Notes: generated by a model from the letters alone, not told the origin. Counted from the first letter of the stretch, positions 15,025-22,223 are shown. The stretch is DNA of 64,000 nt from Aquaspirillum sp. LM1 (GCF_002002905.1 NZ_CP019509.1:186001-250000), one strand, 5' to 3'. Program-made: numbers and translations.

Positions 15025-16320
15025 ATGGGATTTTGGAGCTCAGTAGGGAGTTTTTGTAGCTCAGTTGTCAGTTCAGTTAGCCGAGCAGCCAGTGCAGCCT
15101 GGGAGACGACAAAAGACATTGCTAGCAAGGCTGTAGGTTGGATGGCGGAAAAAGCAGAAAGCTTTGTTGATAATGTAAAAGAGGTTTGGCGTACGGTTAA
15201 GCCTTATATCGAGCAAACACGCAAAGTATTGCAAACAGCTGCCAAGGTGGTAGGGATACCCTGGCTTAGCTCTGCGTTAACGATGCTCGACAAAGGCTTG
15301 GGCGCATTGATTGCATTTGAAGATTCGCCAATTGCCAAAAAAGTTGATGCTGCGATCAAATGGGCGATCGAGTTGGCTCAACGCTGGCAGAAAGCTAAGC
15401 CTGGGCAGCAAACCGAGCAAGAGGATGGCCTGCTTTCTGCTGATGAGCTTGAGGTTGCCAAAAAGCATCAGGAAAATCTTCGTTTTGCTGAACGTGAAGT
15501 TGTTTCAGAAGACCAACGGCACCAGCTAGAACTGGCATCAGCCATCAATGATTTTGAGATTGCAAAGAAGGACTTGGCAGATACTATTGATGCTGCTCCA
15601 ACTGATTTTGAGCATTATCTTCGTCTCCGTGCTACACAAAAGCTACTTAATATGGCTGACAAGAAATTCCGTGTAGCAAAAAATGTAGATGACTTGACCG
15701 CCGATGATTTGTTCCTTGTGCGCATTGCTTCTGATCTTATTAAAGCAAAGCCAGAGCTTAGTAAGGAGGCTGCTGTACGTTTGGATCGCCTATTAACTGA
15801 ACGCTATGGTAAAAGGCTTACCCCCTTTGTTTTTGAAGAGCTTATCGCATCATGGGCTAAGCGTGTTGAGGCATTGAAGGAGAAATGGGATGCCAGCAAC
15901 CGTAGTTATGCCAACGAGAAAATGCTACTAAAAAGATTAGGGCATGCCAAAGAAATTCAAATTGAGCTGTCTGCTGAAGAGTCGGCAGCGCTATCTAGAC
16001 TTGAGATTGAGGTGCCTGCACAAAAACAGGCGCTTGATGATCTGGATACTCAGCAGCGTGATATCAAGCGCTATGTTGGTGCGGCAGAAGGCTTTTTGCA
16101 GTTGTTGGAAAAAACACCTAAACAGATTGAAAAGGAAGATCGTAGCTACTTGCTTGAGGATGGCGCACATATTGGCAAGCTCCTTATTGATTGCGCAGAG
16201 AACAACAAAAAGTTTAAAGACTTAGCCGAGGAAGATCAGTCGTTGGTTACTGACTATGCCAATATTTTCCAGAGGGAATCGGAACGTCGTATGAAAGAAA
16301 TTTTGGAGGTTACTGTATGA
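15025..16320 (+). CDS. Helical/coiled-coil protein of unknown function in the Zorya-like operon
   Basis: The 431-residue product is predicted almost wholly helical. Residues 1-120 are small-residue-rich amphipathic helices (start MGFWSSVGSFCSSVVSSVSR, later VVGIPWLSSALTMLDKGLGALIAFED) that could pack against a membrane or form a bundle; there is no clear signal peptide. The rest is charged, with coiled-coil stretches around residues 135-185 and 285-370. I see no enzymatic motif and recognise no family. The ATG has GGGAG upstream. The stop overlaps the ZorA-like start by ATGA, so translation is coupled, which argues that it works with the channel. It could be a substrate or adaptor of the AAA+ protein. 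Confidence 0.75.
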   Translation: MGFWSSVGSFCSSVVSSVSRAASAAWETTKDIASKAVGWMAEKAESFVDNVKEVWRTVKPYIEQTRKVLQTAAKVVGIPWLSSALTMLDKGLGALIAFEDSPIAKKVDAAIKWAIELAQRWQKAKPGQQTEQEDGLLSADELEVAKKHQENLRFAEREVVSEDQRHQLELASAINDFEIAKKDLADTIDAAPTDFEHYLRLRATQKLLNMADKKFRVAKNVDDLTADDLFLVRIASDLIKAKPELSKEAAVRLDRLLTERYGKRLTPFVFEELIASWAKRVEALKEKWDASNRSYANEKMLLKRLGHAKEIQIELSAEESAALSRLEIEVPAQKQALDDLDTQQRDIKRYVGAAEGFLQLLEKTPKQIEKEDRSYLLEDGAHIGKLLIDCAENNKKFKDLAEEDQSLVTDYANIFQRESERRMKEILEVTV

Positions 16321-18320
16321 ACCCGAGTGAAATTCTTGGTTTTTTATTGCCACAATTGAACGACCCTCTACAGATGGTATTTCTTGCCATTATTTTATTA
16401 ATGATGGGGGTTACCATCATTAGCGCACATCGATCTGCGCATCCTACATCATGGGAAAAGAAATGGAATCGAGGGGCACCTGATAACTCTAGTAATGCTC
16501 TGGATATTGAGCATGGCAGTGTAACGGACCTTTGGCATGCCGTGGCAACAGCCCCGGAAAAATTGGCTGAGATTATGCCTGGTATGCTATTAGTTATCGG
16601 TTTGTTAGGCACTTTTCTTGGCTTAGGCCTAGCTCTTAATCATGCATCGAATATTCTTGGCCAAGCGGATGCTTTAAGTGCAAGTGGTGCAGCAAATAGC
16701 ATGCAGGATTTATTAAGCTTGCTGCAAGGGTTGGGCACTAAATTCAAAACATCAACTTGGGGTATTGCTGGATTTGTCTTGCTCAAGATCTGGAGTGAAT
16801 TGACGCGTTTTGAGGAAAAGCGCCTGACATGGGTTATTGGCAAGGTGAAAATTGAGCTGGAAAACCGAAAACAGGAGCAGTCTTTTGCAGAGGTAGTCAA
16901 GCAAAAATCGTTGTTTGACCAAATTGATGGTGCATCCAGTAAAATGGTTTCTGGGTTTGCTGAGCAGATTACTCAATTGATGGAGAGCAATAAATCTTTG
17001 CATCAGCATGCCCAGGAATACTCGGATGGGAAAATCAAAGGCATCCGCGATGATCTTGGGCAGATTCGTGCCGTGACTCAGATTACCAGTGCTGCGATGG
17101 TTGCTGGGTTTGCTGAGCAGATTGCGCAACTGATGGAGAGCAATAAATCTTTGCATCAACATGCCCAGGAATATTCGGATGGGAAAATCAAGGGCATCCG
17201 TGATGATCTTGGGCAGATTCGTGCTGTGACTCAGATTACCAGTGCTGCGATGGTTGCTGGGTTTGCTGAGCAGATTGCTCAACTGATGGAGAGCAATAAA
17301 TCTTTGCATCAACATGCCCAGGAATATTCGGATGGGAAAATCAAGGGCATCCGTGATGATCTTGGACAGATTTATGCCATGACCCAGATTACCAGCACTG
17401 CAATGGCACAGTTTACTGAAGGAACTCAAGGTGTTGTCGAAAATATGGCTGAAGCTGCCCAGCGCATGGCTATGGCATCACAAAGTATGGCAAGTGGTGC
17501 TGATAAAGTAGGTGCTGGCGCCAATGAGCTAGTAAGTGCAATTGATGCCTTTAAAAGCCAATTCACTGAAGTGCTTGATAATGTGCGCAAAGACTTGGGG
17601 GCCGCAATTCATAATATGAGTACCCAGGCTTCTGAAACATTGGAACGTGGCAGTACGCAACTCGGAAATGCAACAAGAGAGATATCTACTGCTCTTGGTG
17701 TATTGTCCTCTGATGTTAAGGACACAATGAGTGAAGTTAAAACTTCCATAAATAAGGCGCTTGAAGCCCAGCTGCGAGCAGCCACTGAATTTACTGTATC
17801 TAGTGGATTCTTGAACGAAAATATTGCGGCAACCACTGAGATGGTTCACAAATTGACCCGGCCAATTGAAGATGGATTACGTTCAGTGTCTGAATCTGGT
17901 CAACATATGCGGGGAATTGGTCAAAATCTTAAACAATCCATTGACAGCATGGAACAGATTGCCACTAATTTGGTAGAGCTACCTGCTACATTAGAGCCAC
18001 TGAGAACCTTGCCTAGTAAACAGCAAGAACTGATTTCTGCGCTCTCTCCCTTATGTGCTCTTCCTGCACAGCAGCAGGCGATTCTGGTGGAGCTTCAAAA
18101 ATTAATTGCTATTAATTTGGTCGAGCTACCTGCTACATTAGAGCCACTGAGAACCTTGCCTAGTAAACAGCAGGAATTGATCTCTGCACTCTCTCCCTTA
18201 GGTGCTCTTCCTGCACAGCAGCAGGCGATTCTGGTGGAGCTTCAAAAATTACGGGATGATCTGAATTCATACACTAAAGTAACAAAGCTGGCAGACCCTG
18301 TGCTGACTGAAAGCGATTGA
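16317..18320 (+). CDS. zorA: ZorA-like MotA/TolQ/ExbB proton-channel protein with long cytoplasmic tail
   Basis: The 667-residue protein has three hydrophobic segments near the N-terminus: about 19-36, 88-108 (MLLVIGLLGTFLGLGLAL) and 143-160 (FKTSTWGIAGFVLLK). The GLLGTFLGLG signature and the STWG segment are those of the MotA/TolQ/ExbB channel family. After residue 165 comes a very long helical tail, as in ZorA of Zorya, which forms an intracellular rod transmitting rotation. The tail contains three near-identical 51-residue repeats (210-362) and, near the end, two 49-residue repeats. TolQ and ExbB lack such a tail and MotA is shorter. It is followed at once by the ZorB-like gene. The symbol is by similarity of architecture, not by identity to a characterised protein. 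Confidence 0.82.
   Translation: MNPSEILGFLLPQLNDPLQMVFLAIILLMMGVTIISAHRSAHPTSWEKKWNRGAPDNSSNALDIEHGSVTDLWHAVATAPEKLAEIMPGMLLVIGLLGTFLGLGLALNHASNILGQADALSASGAANSMQDLLSLLQGLGTKFKTSTWGIAGFVLLKIWSELTRFEEKRLTWVIGKVKIELENRKQEQSFAEVVKQKSLFDQIDGASSKMVSGFAEQITQLMESNKSLHQHAQEYSDGKIKGIRDDLGQIRAVTQITSAAMVAGFAEQIAQLMESNKSLHQHAQEYSDGKIKGIRDDLGQIRAVTQITSAAMVAGFAEQIAQLMESNKSLHQHAQEYSDGKIKGIRDDLGQIYAMTQITSTAMAQFTEGTQGVVENMAEAAQRMAMASQSMASGADKVGAGANELVSAIDAFKSQFTEVLDNVRKDLGAAIHNMSTQASETLERGSTQLGNATREISTALGVLSSDVKDTMSEVKTSINKALEAQLRAATEFTVSSGFLNENIAATTEMVHKLTRPIEDGLRSVSESGQHMRGIGQNLKQSIDSMEQIATNLVELPATLEPLRTLPSKQQELISALSPLCALPAQQQAILVELQKLIAINLVELPATLEPLRTLPSKQQELISALSPLGALPAQQQAILVELQKLRDDLNSYTKVTKLADPVLTESD
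16944..17402 (+). repeat. Three tandem 153-bp repeats inside the ZorA-like gene
   Basis: Units begin at 16944, 17097 and 17250 and are in frame (51 codons each, MVAGFAEQIAQLMESNKSLH and onward to TQITSAA). Units 2 and 3 are nearly identical at DNA level; unit 1 differs at only a few positions. A decayed fourth start (ATGGCACAG) follows at 17403. Near-identity implies recent amplification or ongoing homogenisation. Confidence 0.95.
17967..18251 (+). repeat. Two tandem 147-bp repeats near the 3' end of the ZorA-like gene
   Basis: Copy 1 is 17967-18113; copy 2 starts at 18114 and matches until 18251. The encoded unit is 49 residues (NLVELPATLEPLRTLPSKQQ and onward to VELQKL), proline-bearing and so probably a break in the coiled coil. 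The copies differ by a handful of bases, including a Cys/Gly codon. Confidence 0.93.
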
Positions 18321-18325
18321 ACGCC

Positions 18326-18961
18326 ATGAAAGACAAGCCAAGTGAATGGATCGCCATTTCTGACCTCATGGCTGGTGTCATGGCTGTGGTCATGCTACTG
18401 CTGGTAGTTTCCGTGTTACAGAAAAGCATGAGTGAAAGACACTATCAGGAAGAGCTGGCCAAAACGAAGGGATCTATGAATGATCCTATCGTCAAGGTAA
18501 CACAGGCGCTTAGTGAAATGCTTAGCAAGCCTGGAGCAACTGAGTTGATGGCGCTTGATCAGAAGACCAATCGACTCACGCTACGTGATGGCGTATTTAC
18601 TCGTGGTAGCGCCTGTCTTACCTCTGAGGCCCGAGCTGCTGTTGAGGCAGTGCAAGGCCAATTAGCACAATTTTTGAGGAGCAGCCCGAAGGCACGCATT
18701 TTAGTAGAGGGCTATACTGATAACCTACCAGTCAAGCAGCCTGTTACCGATTACCAGCGCTTTTGTACTGTGTATGATGATAATTTTACTCTTTCTGCCG
18801 CTCGTGCTCGTGAAGCTCGTCGAGCTTTGGTTGGTACGCTTGATGATCAGGCATTAAAACGTATTGTTGTAGCTGGTTATGGGGAGTCTCGGCCACTTGA
18901 GGGGTTACATCCTTCCGACTCGAAAAACCGTCGCGTAGAGGTCCAGTTTGTTATGGACTAA
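18326..18961 (+). CDS. zorB: ZorB-like stator protein: single TM helix plus OmpA peptidoglycan-binding domain
   Basis: The 211-residue protein begins WIAISDLMAGVMAVVMLLLV: a single membrane helix with Asp13 near its start, the position of the proton-carrying aspartate in MotB, ExbD and ZorB. A short helix (about 35-60) leads to an OmpA-like domain with GYTDNLP, LSAARAREAR and GYGESRP, then NRRVEVQ, which binds peptidoglycan in this family. The SDLMAG motif is typical of ZorB. The ATG at 18326 is 5 bp after the ZorA-like stop; a TTG at 18317 would overlap it. A terminator follows 28 bp downstream, closing the operon. The gene set would form an inner-membrane, wall-anchored proton-driven motor. 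Confidence 0.85.
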   Translation: MKDKPSEWIAISDLMAGVMAVVMLLLVVSVLQKSMSERHYQEELAKTKGSMNDPIVKVTQALSEMLSKPGATELMALDQKTNRLTLRDGVFTRGSACLTSEARAAVEAVQGQLAQFLRSSPKARILVEGYTDNLPVKQPVTDYQRFCTVYDDNFTLSAARAREARRALVGTLDDQALKRIVVAGYGESRPLEGLHPSDSKNRRVEVQFVMD

Positions 18962-18988
18962 ATTCAAATATACCCAAGCGTCACTACT

Positions 18989-19030
18989 AAAAAACCCAGA
19001 GCTAGATTTTTTTTAGTCTCTGGGTTTTTT
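18989..19030 (+). terminator. Intrinsic terminator of the Zorya-like operon
   Basis: The stem AAACCCAGAG / CTCTGGGTTT is extended by A/T pairs on both sides (18989-19001 with 19018-19030), has a 16-nt loop and ends in T6. The A-rich left flank makes it potentially bidirectional. Confidence 0.85.
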
Positions 19031-19034
19031 AACA

Positions 19035-19061
19035 TTTATCTTTATTCGTACTAAAGATAAA
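19035..19061. repeat. 10-bp perfect inverted repeat after the terminator
   Basis: TTTATCTTTA (19035-19044) and TAAAGATAAA (19052-19061) flank seven bases. It may be a second AT-rich hairpin or a protein site. It lies where AT-rich DNA gives way to host-like composition, so it may mark the right edge of the acquired segment. The rest of 18962-19190 shows no gene. Confidence 0.5.
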
Positions 19062-19190
19062 CGGCCACACATATACGACTCTACCTGTCAGTCCACTCTG
19101 TTTTAATTGTTCATGCATCGTGCCTTTGCCAGCCAGCCAGTCTGCTGGTGGCTTTCTGCATTTACCTCAATATCCCGATCAGGAGAGATC

Positions 19191-19775
19191 ATGGACGCCG
19201 TAACGCAAAACCAATCTGACAAGCAGTGGTTCTACGAAAGCGAAGGACAGCGCAAGGGCGGTGTGCCCGAGGTAGAAATCATCGCATTGATTAAAGAAGG
19301 AAAACTCACCCATGGCGCTGCCGTCTGGTGCAAGGGCATGCCTGACTGGATGAAAATTGAAAACACCGAGCTACGTGTGCATCTGGATGACAGCGCGCCG
19401 CCGCCACTGACGGGCGAGCATGTCAACAACACGCTGGTGTGGGTGCTGGCGTTTGCTCCGCTACTGGGCTTTATTCTGGAGGGCCTGGTTGCAGGGTTTG
19501 TTTATCGTGGAAATGACCATCTCATTGAGTTGGCCATGGCACATAACAAGTTCTGGTATGTGACCATTGCCTTGAACATCGGTCTGTCGTTCTGGGATGA
19601 AAAGCGTCTGCAGGAAGGTGGATTGAATACTGAAAAATTCAAGGGCTGGGTGTGGCTGGTGCCCGTGTATCTGTTTCAGCGTGCCAAGGCGCTAAAACAT
19701 AATATGGCCTATTTCGCCGTGTGGATTGGTGCTTTTGTGCTGATGTTGAGCATGGCTGCTGAATATAGCCGCTAA
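19191..19775 (+). CDS. GYF_2 (DUF4339) domain membrane protein
   Basis: The 194-residue protein has an N-terminal GYF_2 domain (about residues 10-62: QWFYESEGQRKGGVPEVEII, then VWCKGMPDWMKI), a fold that usually binds proline-rich or other short peptide ligands. Three hydrophobic segments follow (about 83-108, 122-138 and 170-188). The AGGAGA box precisely positions the ATG at 19191. The frame is open upstream to 19107 without support. Its composition is closer to the host than the preceding operon. Function unknown; the domain order suggests a membrane-bound scaffold. Confidence 0.8.
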   Translation: MDAVTQNQSDKQWFYESEGQRKGGVPEVEIIALIKEGKLTHGAAVWCKGMPDWMKIENTELRVHLDDSAPPPLTGEHVNNTLVWVLAFAPLLGFILEGLVAGFVYRGNDHLIELAMAHNKFWYVTIALNIGLSFWDEKRLQEGGLNTEKFKGWVWLVPVYLFQRAKALKHNMAYFAVWIGAFVLMLSMAAEYSR

Positions 19776-19970
19776 ATCTGCTTGGCGTATGCATCGATCT
19801 GCCCGACAGGTGCATCGCTCCTGTGAGATGACATGCCCTGCTGTGCATTCATCGAAAAAATCTGCGCTGGTTCATTGGCGAGTGACGCATCCTGTCAGCA
19901 GCCTATGTTGAAATGTACTGACCCGTTTCTGGGAAGCGGTGGTTTTGAATATTCAACATGGAGTTTCGGT

Positions 19971-20318
19971 ATGTCTGTTTTGGGTAAATGGCGGTCTTTG
20001 TCTTTGGGGTTTTGTGCTCTTGTGATGGTTGCTGGGTCAACACTGGCTCAGGCAGAGAGCGTGCCAAAGTTCAAGCAAGGGGAGGATTATGCGCAGGTCC
20101 GCAGTAAATTGCTGAATGCCGGCTGGAAGCCACGGCGTATGCCAGATGCCGATCAATGCATGCAGGGAGATGATCGTTGCCAGGGTCGGCCCGAGATGGA
20201 AGCTTGTGCAGGAAGTGGTCGAGCCAATTGCCGCTTCGCCTGGAAGCGGGCTGGGGCGCTTCTGACCATTTTTACGGTAGGTTCGCCCGCCGTGTTTGAG
20301 GCTGCCAGCAATGAGTAG
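19971..20318 (+). CDS. Secreted hypothetical protein (115 aa)
   Basis: The product begins with a Sec signal peptide (MSVLGKWRSLSLGFCALVMV then AGSTLAQA, cleavage probably after residue 26). The mature part of about 89 residues contains four cysteines in a C-x6-C / C-x4-C like arrangement (ADQCMQGDDRC, EACAGSGRANC), suggesting two disulphides in the periplasm. The ATG at 19971 has GGAG at 19960-19963. I recognise no family. The 195 bp before it hold no gene. Confidence 0.65.
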   Translation: MSVLGKWRSLSLGFCALVMVAGSTLAQAESVPKFKQGEDYAQVRSKLLNAGWKPRRMPDADQCMQGDDRCQGRPEMEACAGSGRANCRFAWKRAGALLTIFTVGSPAVFEAASNE

Positions 20319-20372
20319 CTTTTGAACGAGAACGCCCCTTGCTCATTTCATGGGTAGGGGGCTTCTTGCTGT

Positions 20373-20837
20373 TTAGTTGCGTACTTTTCGAACCACTTCA
20401 AAAGGAAGGATATTTTCCGCACAGGCCGAGAATAATGCGCCAAAGAGCCTTTGGTCGTCTGTGAGTATGGTGTGATCCGCCGCCAGCCTCACCAGTGAGC
20501 TATCGGTGAGGCCATAGGCCAAAAATGTGTCTTGGGCACTGTCTGTCGCGATGTCGGAATGAACCTGCCTGAACTGCGCAAACAGAATCCTGGCGGTTTC
20601 ATACGCTAATCGGGCCGCGTAGCCACGCAGATCAATCAGGTTGGACACTTCCGCCGCAATGTAGGGGGTGATGCACACCTCCTGGTGATTGACCATGACA
20701 TCAATAACTGTCTGGTAATCTTGCAGGGTGAATTTATTCAGGCGTTTGGAGTTCTTGATGTGCCGGCCACCTTCTACTGCGCCAATCACAAGCAAAAGCA
20801 ACAGGTTTGTGTCGATGATCAGCTTCTTTTGAGCCAC
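20373..20837 (-). CDS. PIN-domain protein (possible toxin/RNase)
   Basis: The 154-residue protein begins with the PIN first strand LIIDTN (Asp9), and further acidic residues occur in the ITPYIAAEVSNL region and the C-terminal GLTDSSLVRLAAD and ILTDDQRLF segments. That is the spacing of the metal-binding acidic quartet of PIN nucleases. The frame could start at 20897 but would then overlap the neighbouring gene by 56 bp; a GTG at 20837 gives the standard PIN beginning. The upstream gene ends at 20842, so the two are probably co-transcribed. A toxin-antitoxin role is possible, but the partner is not a known antitoxin family to me. Confidence 0.7.
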   Translation of the reverse strand: MAQKKLIIDTNLLLLLVIGAVEGGRHIKNSKRLNKFTLQDYQTVIDVMVNHQEVCITPYIAAEVSNLIDLRGYAARLAYETARILFAQFRQVHSDIATDSAQDTFLAYGLTDSSLVRLAADHTILTDDQRLFGALFSACAENILPFEVVRKVRN

Positions 20838-20841
20838 GGCT

Positions 20842-21144
20842 TTAGGTTTCCGTGTAGGGTTTGAAACCTTTGAATTGCCCGCTGTGGCTGTCCACAAAGA
20901 AAACTTTGCATTCCCGGCGTTTTTTCATGATCGCAGCCAGCGCTATCAGGTTGGCTGCTGCGGGGTCTGGCGCATTGTCAGAGGCAGGCGGGGCATCACC
21001 CGCCAGTTCATAACTGAGGGTGATTTCATAAAGCGAACTGTCGGCAGAGAGCAATGCCCCCTCAAGCACCAAGTCTCTGGCACCTTTTACCAGCTTCTCG
21101 ACATGCTGCTGGGCGATGCGGATCGCCTCGTCAAACTCTATCAT
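20842..21144 (-). CDS. Conserved-looking hypothetical protein upstream of the PIN gene (100 aa)
   Basis: The 100-residue protein looks like a small alpha/beta domain: an N-terminal helix (FDEAIRIAQQHVEKLVKGAR), a beta segment with YEITLSYEL, an Ala/Pro/Asp-rich loop, and a final RECKVFFVDSHSGQFKGFKP strand pair. There is no helix-turn-helix, so it is unlike common DNA-binding antitoxins. It ends 5 bp before the probable PIN start, which suggests coupled expression and perhaps a protein partner of the PIN enzyme. It starts 22 bp upstream of the rpoH stop side, in the same direction as rpoH. Confidence 0.6.
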   Translation of the reverse strand: MIEFDEAIRIAQQHVEKLVKGARDLVLEGALLSADSSLYEITLSYELAGDAPPASDNAPDPAAANLIALAAIMKKRRECKVFFVDSHSGQFKGFKPYTET

Positions 21145-21166
21145 CGCCTGCCCCGCTATCTTGCAT

Positions 21167-22021
21167 TTACGCTGCCGTCACCAGTGCCTGCTTCATCTTC
21201 TGCAGCGCCTTGGCTTCAATCTGGCGAATCCGTTCTGCCGACACACCGTATTCCGCTGCCAGGTCGTGTAGGGTCAGGCCGCCGTCGTCGGCCAGCCAGC
21301 GTGATTCGACAATCCGGCGGCTGCGGGCGTCCAGGGTGGACAGTGCTTCTTCCAGGCCTTCGCGTTGCAGGCGGTCGAAGGCTTTTTTCTCGATCTGGCG
21401 GGTGGGTTCGTTTTCGGCGTCGGCCAGCCAGTCAATCGGCGCGTAGCCGCCTTCGTCGTCGTTGTCGTCCGCCATCAGCGCCACGTCCTGGCCGCTCATG
21501 CGGGTTTCCATTTCGCGCACTTCTTCCGGCTTCACGCCAAGGTCTTCGGCAATCTGGCGGGCTTCCTTGTCGGTCAGTGCGGAAAAACCGGACTTCATCG
21601 AGCGCAGGTTGAAAAACAGCTTGCGCTGCGGCTTGGTGGTGGCCACGCGCACCAGACGCCAGTTGCGCAGGATGAATTCGTGGATTTCCGCTTTGATCCA
21701 GTGGATGGCAAATGAGAACAGCCGCACGCCGCGTTGCGGTTCAAAGCGCTTGACGGCTTTCATCAGGCCGATATTGCCTTCCTGGATCAGGTCGGCCTGC
21801 TGCAGGCCGTAGCCGGCGTAACCGCGAGCAACGGACACCACTACGCGCAGGTGCGACATCACCAGACGCCGGGCGGCGTCCAGGTCGTTATCGTGATGCA
21901 GGCGGGTGGCCAGTTCGGTTTCTTCTTCCTGGCTCAGCATCGGCACGCTGTTGACAGTCTGGATGTACTGTTCAAGGCTGCCGGCGGCAGCCGGGATGGG
22001 CAGGGCAAACGTAGCACTCAT
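21167..22021 (-). CDS. rpoH: RNA polymerase heat-shock sigma factor RpoH (sigma-32)
   Basis: The 284-residue sigma-70-family protein shows region 2 (DLIQEGNIGLMKAVKRFEPQ, FSFAIHWIKAEIHEFILRNW), the RpoH box QRKLFFNLR at about residues 124-132 that marks sigma-32, and region 4 with helix-turn-helix GLTLHDLAAEYGVSAERIRQIEAKAL. It directs transcription of chaperone and protease genes during heat shock. The ATG at 22021 is preferred over upstream starts because only it gives the family N-terminus; AGGAGG lies 11 bp upstream. Its promoter is overlaid by a CIRCE element. ftsX, ftsE and ftsY lie upstream in the same orientation, as in many proteobacteria. Confidence 0.97.
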   Translation of the reverse strand: MSATFALPIPAAAGSLEQYIQTVNSVPMLSQEEETELATRLHHDNDLDAARRLVMSHLRVVVSVARGYAGYGLQQADLIQEGNIGLMKAVKRFEPQRGVRLFSFAIHWIKAEIHEFILRNWRLVRVATTKPQRKLFFNLRSMKSGFSALTDKEARQIAEDLGVKPEEVREMETRMSGQDVALMADDNDDEGGYAPIDWLADAENEPTRQIEKKAFDRLQREGLEEALSTLDARSRRIVESRWLADDGGLTLHDLAAEYGVSAERIRQIEAKALQKMKQALVTAA

Positions 22022-22049
22022 AGGGTGGACAACCTCCTGTATTGCGCTA

Positions 22050-22079
22050 ATCTTAGCACTCGCCACGAGAGAGTGCCAA
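22050..22079 (-). promoter_or_regulatory. Candidate sigma-70 promoter of rpoH
   Basis: Read on the minus strand, TTGGCA (22079-22074) and TAAGAT (22055-22050) are separated by 18 bp, placing the transcript start about 20 bp before the ribosome-binding site. The CIRCE repeat covers the whole promoter. Confidence 0.6.
22053..22079. promoter_or_regulatory. CIRCE element (HrcA operator) upstream of rpoH
   Basis: TTAGCACTC - nine bases - GAGTGCCAA (22053-22061, 22071-22079) matches the CIRCE consensus TTAGCACTC-N9-GAGTGCTAA with a single mismatch. HrcA bound here would block the rpoH promoter, linking the repressor-type and sigma-type heat-shock circuits. hrcA is not in the window. Confidence 0.88.
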
Positions 22080-22185
22080 AACAGTCAAACAGTTCCTGGG
22101 AAAATTTTTTCTATGGGAGGGATAGCCTGTCACTATGCTGGAATCGGATTGTGGCCGGGGCAAGGGATGACTGGGGTCAGCAGCG

Positions 22186-22223
22186 CCGGCCCCCGCGTTT
22201 GCGCAGGCAAAACAGGGGGCCGG
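22186..22223 (-). terminator. GC-rich hairpin downstream of ftsX
   Basis: A perfect 9-bp stem CCGGCCCCC (22186-22194) / GGGGGCCGG (22215-22223) lies 34 bp past the ftsX stop. It lacks a U-run on the minus strand, so any termination would be weak. Nothing else is seen between rpoH and ftsX apart from the CIRCE region. Confidence 0.4.

Noticed and set aside
16944-17402. CRISPR array
   Set aside because: The 153-bp units are contiguous and coding in frame, with no unique spacers. No other CRISPR-like repeats or cas genes were seen in the window.
14031-18961. Calling the operon a type I or type II Zorya system
   Set aside because: No ZorC-like, SNF2-helicase ZorD-like or HNH-type ZorE-like protein is encoded in the window; only ZorA/ZorB-like genes are recognisable. 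I could not compare with further Zorya subtypes without a search.
14031-18961. Reading the channel pair as TolQ/TolR, ExbB/ExbD or flagellar MotA/MotB
   Set aside because: TolR and ExbD lack an OmpA domain; MotA has four membrane helices and no 450-residue tail; no tol, ton or flagellar genes are nearby.
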